Counted from the first letter of the stretch, positions 1 through 5,418 are shown. The stretch is DNA of 10,172 bases from CAYTOJ01 sp964439415 (GCA_964439415.1 CAYTOJ010000071.1:1-10172), one strand, 5' to 3'. The notes: a model not told the origin generated them from the sequence alone. A program made the numbers and translations.

Positions 1-432
1 TCTATAGCGGACTCTCTCGCTTATACGCTGATCCTATTTTAGGGGGGCATTATAGCCATCTGCTGCCATGCTCCGAACAACTCAGCAGGTGCATTAGCAG
101 CGCCAGCCTCTTCTAGTGTCTCATCTCCATCTCCGTTATTAACTCCACTAATGTATAAGTGGAGATGTTGTAGCAATCACCAGGGATGCAGTTGTATTTG
201 AGATAGAAGGTATTCATAGCAGTCATGATCTGTTCCCGCTCACTGATGATTTTACCAACCTTGGCAGCCCGAATCAAATCCGCCCCGGCGAGAATACCGC
301 CTACTAATAATCCAATAATCACCAGAACAATGGAGAGTTCGACCAGCGTAAAACCGCTGTTTTTCTGCTTGACAGAGTCTACAAGCCCTTCACACTGACT
401 TCTGACTTCTGACTTCTGACTTCTGACTTCAT
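1..432 (-). pseudogene. Type IV prepilin / pseudopilin-like gene, broken, runs off the left edge
   Basis: Reading leftward from about 355, the frame gives a classic prepilin methylation motif, GFTLVELSIVLVIIG, with cleavage expected between G and F and E at mature position 5. It continues through about 60 residues typical of pilin helices. The frame has no ATG, GTG or TTG between the motA stop codon and the motif. The only good start is an ATG at 430-432, preceded by GAGGGG at 440-445 with 7-nt spacing, and it is one base out of frame, reaching a stop after 17 codons. Further on, the pilin frame ends in a stop at 113-115. A second frame across about 145-42 reads plausibly pilin-like (GVNNGDGDETLEEAG, then FGAWQQMA), so there is also a 1-nt frameshift near 150-175, and that frame stops at 39-41. 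Decay is the simplest reading. Assembly errors, or phase variation at the 5' end, are alternatives. It follows motA but need not be a flagellar gene. Confidence 0.6.
396..430. repeat. Five perfect tandem heptamers (TGACTTC)
   Basis: Five exact copies of a 7-bp unit lie between the motA stop codon and the prepilin frame. On the minus strand the unit reads GAAGTCA. The array begins within the ATG of the candidate prepilin start at 430-432. It belongs to the same degenerate heptamer style (cagaag/cttctg) seen inside the virB6 genes, but here the copies are identical, which suggests recent expansion. Seven is not a multiple of three, so each gain or loss of a unit changes the frame. Confidence 0.95.
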
Positions 433-436
433 CTTC

Positions 437-1306
437 TTACCCCTCAATCTTTAGCTGGCTGGTCATTTCCTCTATTTCCGCGAATGTGGGTTGCAGGTGG
501 CTGGGGATGTTGCCACGGCCAATCTCCACGGCTATCTGCGGCGCGCTTCCCTTAAGGTGCGCAAGCAAAGCATCACGGATGATGAAAAAATATTGCTGCT
601 CCTCCTCATAGGCCTGCCCGAGTTTGGTGGCCATGGGGCCGATAAAGCAGTAGGATAAAAACACACCCATAAACGTTCCCACTAATGCGCCGCCGATCAT
701 TTTACCCAGAACTTCCGGCGGTTCGGTAATGGCTGACATGGTTTTGATAATGCCAAGCACCGCAGCGACAATGCCGATGGCAGGCAGCGCATCCGACATG
801 CTTTGCAATGCATGAGCCGGCTTGGTGTGCTCGTGGTGGTGTTTTTCCAGTTTTTTCTCGATTATATCCTCAATCATCATGGCATTATCCATGCCCATTA
901 CCATCATGCGCAGAGTATCGCAGATGAGGTCAAGCGCGAAGTGGTCGTGCATCACCTTGGGAAATTGCGCAAAGATACTGCTCTCTTCCGGTTTGTCTAT
1001 ATGCGGCTCCAGCGCGATCATGCCTTTGGAGCGCATAAGTTTGCATAAAAGAAAAAGCAGACATAAAATATCCTGATAATCACTCTTTTTCCATTTTGAG
1101 CCTTTAAATACCGTGCCAAAGCATTTGAGAATTGCTTTAAGTGACTTTCCACTGTTAGCAATAACCGTTGCGCCTATGGCAGCGCCCAGAATCATTTGCA
1201 ACTCATGCGGCGCGGCATGGGCAATCACCCCGAATTTGCCCCCGGCCATAACGTAGCCGCCGAACACCATCACAAATACTACGATAATACCTATAATTAC
1301 CGTCAT
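437..1306 (-). CDS. motA: Flagellar motor stator protein MotA
   Basis: The 289-residue inner-membrane protein matches the usual MotA length. MotA and MotB form the proton-driven stator that turns the flagellar rotor. Two N-terminal membrane segments (about residues 2-22 and 35-51) precede a large cytoplasmic region. R92 and E100 lie where the rotor-interacting charged residues of E. coli MotA (R90, E98) are expected. A second membrane pair follows at about 173-191 and 201-224, with the family prolines at P175 (ALPAIGIVAAVLG) and P224 (FIGPMA). The ATG at 1304-1306 has a G-rich stretch, GGGGCGGG, a few bases upstream. No motB is seen next to it; the next ORF downstream is a broken prepilin. 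A histidine-rich stretch, HHHEH, near residues 156-160 in the cytoplasmic region is a small oddity. It is separated from the secretion genes by several hundred bases of repeat-rich DNA and probably has its own promoter. Confidence 0.93.
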   Translation of the reverse strand: MTVIIGIIVVFVMVFGGYVMAGGKFGVIAHAAPHELQMILGAAIGATVIANSGKSLKAILKCFGTVFKGSKWKKSDYQDILCLLFLLCKLMRSKGMIALEPHIDKPEESSIFAQFPKVMHDHFALDLICDTLRMMVMGMDNAMMIEDIIEKKLEKHHHEHTKPAHALQSMSDALPAIGIVAAVLGIIKTMSAITEPPEVLGKMIGGALVGTFMGVFLSYCFIGPMATKLGQAYEEEQQYFFIIRDALLAHLKGSAPQIAVEIGRGNIPSHLQPTFAEIEEMTSQLKIEG

Positions 1307-1340
1307 TAACCCGCCCCAAGAAGTTTATAGAAATACTTAT

Positions 1341-1355
1341 AACCTGGAACAGGTT
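1341..1355. other. Small hairpin in the probable motA leader
   Basis: AACCTG, a 3-nt loop, then CAGGTT form a perfect 6-bp stem. It lies just downstream of the TATAAT box, where the 5' end of the motA transcript would fall. No U-run follows, so it is not a standard terminator. A role in mRNA stability is possible but only inferred. Confidence 0.4.
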
Positions 1356-1356
1356 A

Positions 1357-1362
1357 ATTATA
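1357..1362 (-). promoter_or_regulatory. Candidate -10 box (TATAAT) for motA
   Basis: The minus strand carries an exact TATAAT about 50 bases upstream of the motA ATG. The matching -35 region is weak: TTCAAG at about 19-bp spacing is the best I see. That region falls in the 13-bp hairpin at 1371-1401. A sigma-70 type promoter is plausible, but flagellar genes in alphaproteobacteria often use other factors, and no clear alternative motif was found. Confidence 0.35.
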
Positions 1363-1370
1363 GGTTGCTA

Positions 1371-1401
1371 TACCTAAAACACTTGAAGAGTGTTTTAGGT
1401 A
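1371..1401. repeat. Perfect 13-bp inverted repeat upstream of motA
   Basis: TACCTAAAACACT, a 5-nt loop, then AGTGTTTTAGGTA pair without a mismatch. It lies immediately upstream of the TATAAT box. It could be an operator, or the end of the upstream transcript, but no T-tract follows on either strand, which argues against a standard intrinsic terminator. Confidence 0.8.
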
Positions 1402-1408
1402 TATTGTT

Positions 1409-1453
1409 ATATGTTTGCGCATAGCCGCCCCACCAGCCCCATGCGCTTATATA
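1409..1453. repeat. Palindromic intergenic repeat, copy 1
   Basis: Outer stem GCGCAT (1417-1422) with ATGCGC (1441-1446), enclosing a C-rich centre with CCACCAGCCCC and flanked by TATA-rich ends. It matches copies at 1704-1750 (inverted), 1977-2020 and 2017-2086 in both stem and centre. Confidence 0.7.
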
Positions 1454-1462
1454 CTGCTCGCG
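1450..1462 (+). repeat. 13-mer TATACTGCTCGCG, first copy
   Basis: An exact 13-mer that occurs again at 1616-1628 in the same orientation and at 1660-1672 inverted. Here it directly adjoins the TATA-rich end of palindromic repeat copy 1. Confidence 0.8.
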
Positions 1463-1496
1463 TATCAAGAGTGACATTTTCTTGCGACCAACAGGG

Positions 1497-1545
1497 AGCG
1501 CGCCGGCGCGGCGGGGGAAGCGCGAAGCGCGGGGGCGGCAGCCCC
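1497..1545. other. GC-rich structured block
   Basis: A nearly pure G/C stretch in otherwise AT-rich intergenic DNA. It contains the 12-bp perfect palindrome CGCGCCGGCGCG at 1499-1510, two G5 runs around a duplicated AAGCGCG, and a stem GGGGC-GGCA-GCCCC near 1532-1545. It begins right after the stop of the small ORF at 1546. It could be a structured transcript end, but neither strand has a clean U-tract after the stem. Confidence 0.5.
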
Positions 1546-1743
1546 TTAATATATTAAAAATATACCCCTGAAATGATGTCTTTCAACCACACTCTTCAGA
1601 CGATAGGGGTATATATATACTGCTCGCGAATTAACTGCAAAAAATCCACACATCAGAAACGCGAGCAGTATACCAATTCCGATTGTCAGATAATTGATGT
1701 AAAATGGATATATGTGCATGGGGCTGGCTTGGCGCCTATGCAC
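1546..1743 (-). CDS. Possible small one-span membrane protein, unidentified
   Basis: A 65-codon frame starts with GTG at 1741-1743, three bases after the lipoprotein stop, with AAAGG about 8 nt upstream. An alternative ATG lies 8 codons further in. It has one hydrophobic span, about residues 19-41 (YINYLTIGIGILLAFLMCGF region), followed by a basic tail. The position after virB6 and a virB7-like gene is where virB8 stands in the Agrobacterium order, and VirB8 is also a one-span protein. I see no VirB8 sequence signature and the frame is far too short, so a remnant is only a guess. Much of the frame overlaps repeats: palindromic copy 2 at its start, two copies of the 13-mer, and a 10-bp inverted repeat. 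It may therefore be fortuitous. Confidence 0.3.
   Translation of the reverse strand: MHRRQASPMHIYPFYINYLTIGIGILLAFLMCGFFAVNSRAVYIYPYRLKSVVERHHFRGIFLIY
1560..1614. repeat. 10-bp inverted repeat (ATATACCCCT / AGGGGTATAT)
   Basis: Perfectly complementary 10-bp arms are separated by 35 bp. The loop contains ACACTCTTCA, which also occurs on the opposite strand in the hairpin at 1371-1401. In both places a TATACTGCTCGCG 13-mer follows on the plus strand, so the two segments may be diverged copies of one module. Confidence 0.5.
1616..1628 (+). repeat. 13-mer TATACTGCTCGCG, second copy
   Basis: Identical to 1450-1462, and complementary to 1660-1672, with which it could form a 13-bp stem closing a 31-nt loop. 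Confidence 0.8.
1660..1672 (-). repeat. 13-mer TATACTGCTCGCG, third copy (inverted)
   Basis: Exact reverse complement of the copies at 1450-1462 and 1616-1628. Confidence 0.8.
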
Positions 1744-1750
1744 GAATCAA
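1704..1750. repeat. Palindromic intergenic repeat, copy 2 (inverted)
   Basis: Stem GTGCAT (1714-1719) with ATGCAC (1738-1743). Relative to copy 1, both stem strands changed together (GCGCAT/ATGCGC to GTGCAT/ATGCAC), preserving pairing. The centre keeps the GGGGCTGG core. On the minus strand it begins a few bases after the stop codon of the lipoprotein gene. Confidence 0.7.
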
Positions 1751-1932
1751 GCCTTTGCCCACCAGTCATTAACATGGCGTTTGGAGCAGGGTGAGCCTTC
1801 AATTCCCGCGCACGGGCTTTTAAGATCCGGGATTTTGGAGGCACATGAATTTAAAAAAATGCAGGCTGCAACCAGCAGCAGGGCTTTGCCTATACTGCCT
1901 CTTTGTGTGATGATGTTCCAACTTCTATTCAT
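1747..1932 (-). CDS. Small VirB7-like lipoprotein
   Basis: This 61-residue protein has a basic N-terminus, a hydrophobic stretch at about 17-27 (ALLLVAACIFL) and a lipobox LNSC with the lipidated cysteine at C30. The mature part is only 32 residues: CASKIPDLKSPCAG, then SPC, then a HVNDWW end. VirB7 proteins are tiny outer-membrane lipoproteins that stabilise VirB9 in the type IV secretion core, and they commonly carry extra cysteines and a short V-N/W-rich end. Placement directly after virB6 matches the classic virB6-virB7 order. Identification rests on size, lipobox, cysteines and context, not on a strong domain. There is no evident Shine-Dalgarno sequence before the ATG at 1930-1932; the upstream DNA is almost pure A/T, which may instead hold a promoter. 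The gap of about 150 bp from virB6 is filled by repeats. Confidence 0.7.
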   Translation of the reverse strand: MNRSWNIITQRGSIGKALLLVAACIFLNSCASKIPDLKSPCAGIEGSPCSKRHVNDWWAKA

Positions 1933-1950
1933 AACTATTAATCATATATA

Positions 1951-1968
1951 TAATTTATAAATAAATTA
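1951..1968. promoter_or_regulatory. A/T palindrome in the lipoprotein gene leader
   Basis: TAATTTAT, two bases, then ATAAATTA form an 8-bp perfect palindrome. The surrounding 40 bp are almost pure A/T and include several TATA-like hexamers on the minus strand. It could be a promoter or a regulator site for the lipoprotein gene. No convincing -35 box is visible. Confidence 0.3.
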
Positions 1969-1976
1969 TTAGTTTT

Positions 1977-2020
1977 ACATTTTGCCCACGCCACCCGCCA
2001 GCCCGTGCATAGTTTTATAT
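1977..2020. repeat. Palindromic intergenic repeat, copy 3
   Basis: Stem CACG (1987-1990) with CGTG (2004-2007), extendable by two pairs across a small bulge. The centre CCCGCCAGCCCGTGC is shared with copy 4. Copies 3 and 4 also share a flank: TAGTTTTA, one variable base, then ATTTTGC. Confidence 0.65.
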
Positions 2021-2086
2021 TTTGCGCACGCCATCACCCTTTGCTAAAGCTTCGGCTGACACGCCCGCCAGCCCGTGCGCATTTAT
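2017..2086. repeat. Palindromic intergenic repeat, copy 4, with an internal insertion
   Basis: A perfect 8-bp stem, TGCGCACG (2023-2030) with CGTGCGCA (2074-2081). The right arm ends two bases beyond the stop codon of the third virB6, so the repeat sits directly at the 3' end of that gene. Compared with copy 3 it has about 27 extra bases in the loop, bordered by CACGCC on both sides. Confidence 0.7.
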
Positions 2087-3474
2087 CTCAGTATCTTAGA
2101 GGTTATTTGCGACTGGAACTGTTTGCCAATTCCGCTGAATGCGCCCTGCATGAATCCGCTGATACCAGATAAGCTTACGCCGCCGGCGATTGAAGAAGCG
2201 ATAGCCCCAACAAAACCAGTGAAGTTATTACATATATAACACAATAGCATAAATATAAGTAGGCTTGGGAACATGCTGCTGATATCGTCATTCAGTTGTT
2301 TACACTCAGCCTCAAATGCCGGGGCGAAGCCACGACTGCCGCCGGGCATAGGGCTACAGGCGAAGTCATGCGCCTGATTACTGAATTTCCAGCCGCATTT
2401 TGCTGTGCTGCCTTCACCTGTACAACTGTAGCATACGGTAATTTTGCCGGAAATATCGCTGATGCTGACTGCGATCATAGCCGCGAAAAGGGCAATAAAG
2501 GTAAACAGTAATATTGGTTGCAGCATGAAACTGATGAGCAGACCCACATAACCATCAAACAAACCCTTAGTGCGCCGGAAAAGTATGAAGATTATGAATA
2601 TGGGAAACATGCCAAGCAGCAGGTAAGTGGCGATTAAGGACATTAAATATACCCACAGTGCTTTTGCTATCGCCCCCAGCAGATAAAACACGCCAAGCGC
2701 ATAAATGGCCACATAGGCAAAGCCCCAGCCTGCCGTTCCCTCCCCGCCGGATGCCTGCATTATAGCCAGGTTTTTCGGGCTGATAATCTCACCCAGCAGC
2801 AGATCAAGCGGGAACAGCGGATTAGCAGTGCTGCCCGCCCACGCGCCGCTGGTGGGCATGAACTGCGAGAATAAGGTTATGGGTGTTTTACCTGAATAGG
2901 CTATGCCGGTAGATGCCGTATTGGTTACTGTGCCAAGCTGGTCAAGCATTTCATGGCTTACCACTCCTATGATTTCATCAGTGCCGGAACGCACGAAACC
3001 GCCCAGAGTATCGCTGAAATAAGTCCAACCCGCTGGGCTGAAGATAGATACTATAATACCCATTTTAATAACGTTGACGACAATTGACCAGGCATTCTGC
3101 TGCACCATGCCAAGCACGAACATTATGCCGTAAATCATCACGAATATAGTGAACACGGCTGGTATAAGGCTTTGGGTGATGATACTGTTTTTTATGCCTT
3201 CAAATAGGTTACCCCCGGCATTTTGCAGCATGGTTTTAATATCACCCACAACACTGCTGAGTACGCATAAGCCTTCCGCGTTGTTGCCTACTAACCTGCA
3301 CAGCTTGGCATCGTTCACAGTCTCATCCAGGCATTGCTCACTCCCCGGGCCGCCGCCGCCGAAGTCCACACCCATCATGTTGCAGCCACAGAGCATCAGT
3401 AGACAGACTAAAGCCAACCACTTAGTGTTAAGGTGTTTATGTGGCAGTCGTGGATTTAAAATTTCCTGGTTCAT
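2083..3474 (-). CDS. virB6: Type IV secretion VirB6/TrbL-family protein, third paralogue, with a lipoprotein-type signal
   Basis: The 463-residue polytopic protein should be an inner-membrane channel component. The N-terminus has a hydrophobic stretch at about 19-29 ending in LCGC, a near-lipobox with C31 as the likely lipidated cysteine; this is unusual for VirB6. Then come a short periplasmic segment (30-100) with several cysteines, membrane spans near 102-124, 130-147, 251-300 and 309-339, a cysteine-rich loop with CYSC at 348-351 and further cysteines at 360, 373 and 391, and a last hydrophobic region at 401-430. The C-terminal tail is glycine/serine-rich. The ATG at 3472-3474 follows the second virB6 by 57 bp; AGAGG lies rather far upstream. 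Unlike its two neighbours it has no repeat-derived leader. Order and topology match the tandem virB6 genes of Rickettsiales rvh clusters. Its assignment to a numbered rvhB6 type cannot be made here. Confidence 0.85.
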   Translation of the reverse strand: MNQEILNPRLPHKHLNTKWLALVCLLMLCGCNMMGVDFGGGGPGSEQCLDETVNDAKLCRLVGNNAEGLCVLSSVVGDIKTMLQNAGGNLFEGIKNSIITQSLIPAVFTIFVMIYGIMFVLGMVQQNAWSIVVNVIKMGIIVSIFSPAGWTYFSDTLGGFVRSGTDEIIGVVSHEMLDQLGTVTNTASTGIAYSGKTPITLFSQFMPTSGAWAGSTANPLFPLDLLLGEIISPKNLAIMQASGGEGTAGWGFAYVAIYALGVFYLLGAIAKALWVYLMSLIATYLLLGMFPIFIIFILFRRTKGLFDGYVGLLISFMLQPILLFTFIALFAAMIAVSISDISGKITVCYSCTGEGSTAKCGWKFSNQAHDFACSPMPGGSRGFAPAFEAECKQLNDDISSMFPSLLIFMLLCYICNNFTGFVGAIASSIAGGVSLSGISGFMQGAFSGIGKQFQSQITSKILR

Positions 3475-3531
3475 ATTATCTGGTTAGAATACCTCTTAAT
3501 ATACTCTTAGGCGCGTTAAATTATTGTTATT

Positions 3532-5418
3532 CTAGTATGGCCTTCCTACTGGAGTTACTGAAGCTGAACGCTGCCCCATCGCCCGCATGATTGGATCTGC
3601 GAAACTGTTGGCGGATGCCGCGCCCTGGCCGAATGCCTTCATAGCCTCCGCCACATTCTTGCTTCCCAGTAGCGCATCACTGCCCGGTTTCATACCCGCC
3701 TGCAGTTCCTTAGTGAACGGCATGTTAGCACCCATAGTGGCGAAACCTGTCATACCCGCCATGTTGGATGCGAGATTCGGTATATATTCCATGGTGTTAT
3801 ACAGCACATAAACCATCAGTGCTATCATCAGCAGGCTNNNNNNNNNNNNNNNNNNNNNNNNNNNNNNNNNNNNNNNNNNNNNNNNNNNNNNNNNNNNNNN
3901 NNNNNNNNNNNNNNNNNNNNNNNNNNNNNNNNNNNNNCTGGCGGCTTCATAGTTGGTGTTGAAGGTGGTAACGGTGCAGCCGGTGATTTTGCCGTTGCTG
4001 TGCGCGTCCTTTATAAGTTTCGGCCAGGTGGTGTAATCGCAGGTATCCTTGGTTTTGCAGGCGTAATTTCCGGTAATGGTAGCCAGAAGCGAGAATGGGC
4101 TGGTGTAAATGGCCTGATCCATGGCGATAATCATCAAAGCCATGAAGCCCATGACGATCATCGGTTGCAGAATCATAGCCATTAAAAGCGTAAACCAGGA
4201 TTTAAAAAACTGGCTGGTATACTGAAACAAAAGGCAGCAGGCCGCCGCCGGAAGAAGTATCCATAAAAAGCTTATGCTGACCATGGAAACCAGGAACAGA
4301 TACACCGCGCGCAGTATGGCCATCGCCAGGCCGAACAGCATCATATAGCCCATGTACATCAGCATTGGCCCCATCATGCCGTAAGCATCGGAACTGACAC
4401 CGGATGTAAGGGCGGATTCTAAAATGGGTGCAAGCCCCATGAATATAGTGCTGCTGACTACCCCAAAACCCAAGAATGCACCGATCATGCAATCCACCCG
4501 CGCCCAGAGCGCTTTGGTGTAATCAGTTGCGGTAGGGTCGGACTGGTCGGCGGTGATTTTGGTTACATAATTTGATCCACAGGCGTTCATCATGGTGTAG
4601 TGATTCACGTCAGCATCCAGGATTGATGAGGTGGTGATGTTCATCAGTTCCTCAGAAATGGCGATAGCCTTGGGGTAATAATACGGCATGAAGGAATCTG
4701 ATCCCTTATCCAGATTCACAACTGTAAGCACGAAGCCGATTTTAATCGCCAGCATTACCGCATCCGCCTGGATTTTGTGTACACCCCCCAGTACCAGGCG
4801 CGTTCCCAGCAGCATCAGCGCTATCACCGCCAGGCTGTTTATGATGTTTTTGTAAATATCCAGATAGGCAGCGGATAAAAATATCTTCTCAACACCTGCC
4901 GCCAGTATGCCACGGAAGCAGTTAACCACGCGGTAGGTCATGCCGCTCTCTTTGCAATAATTACCACCTGTAAGTTTAGAGCCATCAAGTTTGGAGAAGT
5001 TATCACTCGGCGCGGTTACAGCAAAAGCTGGATCAGAATTCAGAAGCCAGAAGCCTGAAAACAGAAGACAGAAAACAGTAACCAGAAGGCAGAAGCCGGA
5101 AGCCGGAAGCCGGAAGCCGGAAGAAGGATTATTTTTTCTAACTTCCCATGTGTTGGTACTACTTTTCAGTTTCCCCCACCGTTTACGGGGGGGGCTAGGG
5201 GGGGGCATTCTGAAAATCAGAAACCAGTAAGCAGAAGACAGAATTTTAAAGATATTAATCTTATTTCTGATTTGCGATTTTAGACTTATGACTTCAGTAG
5301 TAGGTTCCCCCCCCTTAATCCCCCCCCGTAAACGGTGGGGGAGACAAGCAATGTACATCCAGGCCAGCAGACTTCCGGCTTCCGGCTTCAGGTTTCTGGC
5401 TTCAGGTTTCAGGTTCAT
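3532..5418 (-). CDS. virB6: Type IV secretion VirB6/TrbL-family protein, second paralogue, with a repeat-derived leader and a sequence gap
   Basis: About 628 codons, counting 100 placeholder Ns. The ATG at 5416-5418 overlaps the upstream stop (TAATG) and has AGGGGG at 5424-5429, spaced 5 nt, so this start is well supported. Residues 1-16 repeat NLKPEA twice and come from 7-bp repeats. Residues 21-83 come from the G/C-arm element. Residues 100-127 are a hydrophobic stretch of 7-residue repeats (SGFCLLV, then FCLLF, then SGFWLLN) from another heptamer array. A signal-peptidase-like site follows, after DPAFA at 133. Membrane segments then lie near 192-212, 219-234, 311-330, 350-378, 379-396 and 408-433, the TrbL/VirB6 core, and one more follows the gap. 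Short starts at M21 or M71 are alternatives; from M71 the signal peptide would be 63 residues. The Ns make the true length and frame across the gap unknown. Confidence 0.82.
   Translation of the reverse strand: MNLKPEARNLKPEAGSLLAWMYIACLPHRLRGGIKGGEPTTEVISLKSQIRNKINIFKILSSAYWFLIFRMPPPSPPRKRWGKLKSSTNTWEVRKNNPSSGFRLPASGFCLLVTVFCLLFSGFWLLNSDPAFAVTAPSDNFSKLDGSKLTGGNYCKESGMTYRVVNCFRGILAAGVEKIFLSAAYLDIYKNIINSLAVIALMLLGTRLVLGGVHKIQADAVMLAIKIGFVLTVVNLDKGSDSFMPYYYPKAIAISEELMNITTSSILDADVNHYTMMNACGSNYVTKITADQSDPTATDYTKALWARVDCMIGAFLGFGVVSSTIFMGLAPILESALTSGVSSDAYGMMGPMLMYMGYMMLFGLAMAILRAVYLFLVSMVSISFLWILLPAAACCLLFQYTSQFFKSWFTLLMAMILQPMIVMGFMALMIIAMDQAIYTSPFSLLATITGNYACKTKDTCDYTTWPKLIKDAHSNGKITGCTVTTFNTNYEAAXXXXXXXXXXXXXXXXXXXXXXXXXXXXXXXXXXSLLMIALMVYVLYNTMEYIPNLASNMAGMTGFATMGANMPFTKELQAGMKPGSDALLGSKNVAEAMKAFGQGAASANSFADPIMRAMGQRSASVTPVGRPY
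3838..3937. other. Assembly gap (100 Ns) inside virB6
   Basis: Exactly 100 Ns, the usual placeholder for a gap of unknown size. The flanks both read as VirB6 in the same frame by this count, but that agreement depends on the placeholder length. The missing part lies in the periplasmic region before the last membrane span. Confidence 0.98.
5040..5123. repeat. Twelve degenerate heptamers (consensus cagaag/ccggaag), translated as a signal-peptide core
   Basis: Twelve consecutive 7-bp units with no break in register: TCAGAAG, CCAGAAG, CCTGAAA, ACAGAAG, ACAGAAA, ACAGTAA, CCAGAAG, GCAGAAG, then CCGGAAG four times. On the coding strand three units make seven codons, so the array encodes a heptapeptide repeat of the form S-G-F-x-L-x-x, hydrophobic overall. 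This forms residues about 99-127 of the second VirB6. Confidence 0.92.
5173..5341. repeat. Composite G/C-arm palindromic element, copy A, inside virB6
   Basis: The left arm (5173-5205) and right arm (5307-5341) are inverted copies. The 22 bases at 5173-5194 pair perfectly with 5320-5341, and G8 at 5198-5205 pairs with C8 at 5307-5314. The 101-bp interior holds four more heptamers (5217-5244). Similarity to copy B extends outward on the right to about 5358 and on the left to a GGTACTAC motif near 5155. It is translated without stops in virB6 as residues 21-83. The behaviour resembles that of Rickettsia palindromic elements, but the sequence family was not matched to any known one. Confidence 0.85.
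5372..5413. repeat. Six heptamers (cttccgg/cttcagg), start of the second virB6
   Basis: Six register-perfect 7-bp units in the opposite orientation to the array at 5040-5123, so the G/C-arm element is bracketed by inverted heptamer arrays. They encode the NLKPEAR/NLKPEAG start of the second VirB6, right after its ATG. Confidence 0.9.

Noticed and set aside
38..55. Remnant of the G/C-arm element in the prepilin tail (TTTTAGGGGGGCATTAT)
   Set aside because: It resembles the left-arm end but has only six G and no second tract or arm; too short to call.
1358..1477. A 39-codon minus-strand frame starting MSLLIREQYI
   Set aside because: It runs through palindromic copy 1, the 13-mer and the 13-bp hairpin, and lacks a ribosome-binding site; the structure explains the sequence better than a protein.
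1497..1545. Intrinsic terminator for the secretion operon
   Set aside because: The GC-rich stems are strong, but no U-tract follows on the minus strand.
5040..5413. CRISPR-like repeat array
   Set aside because: The units are only 7 bp, contiguous, with no spacers.
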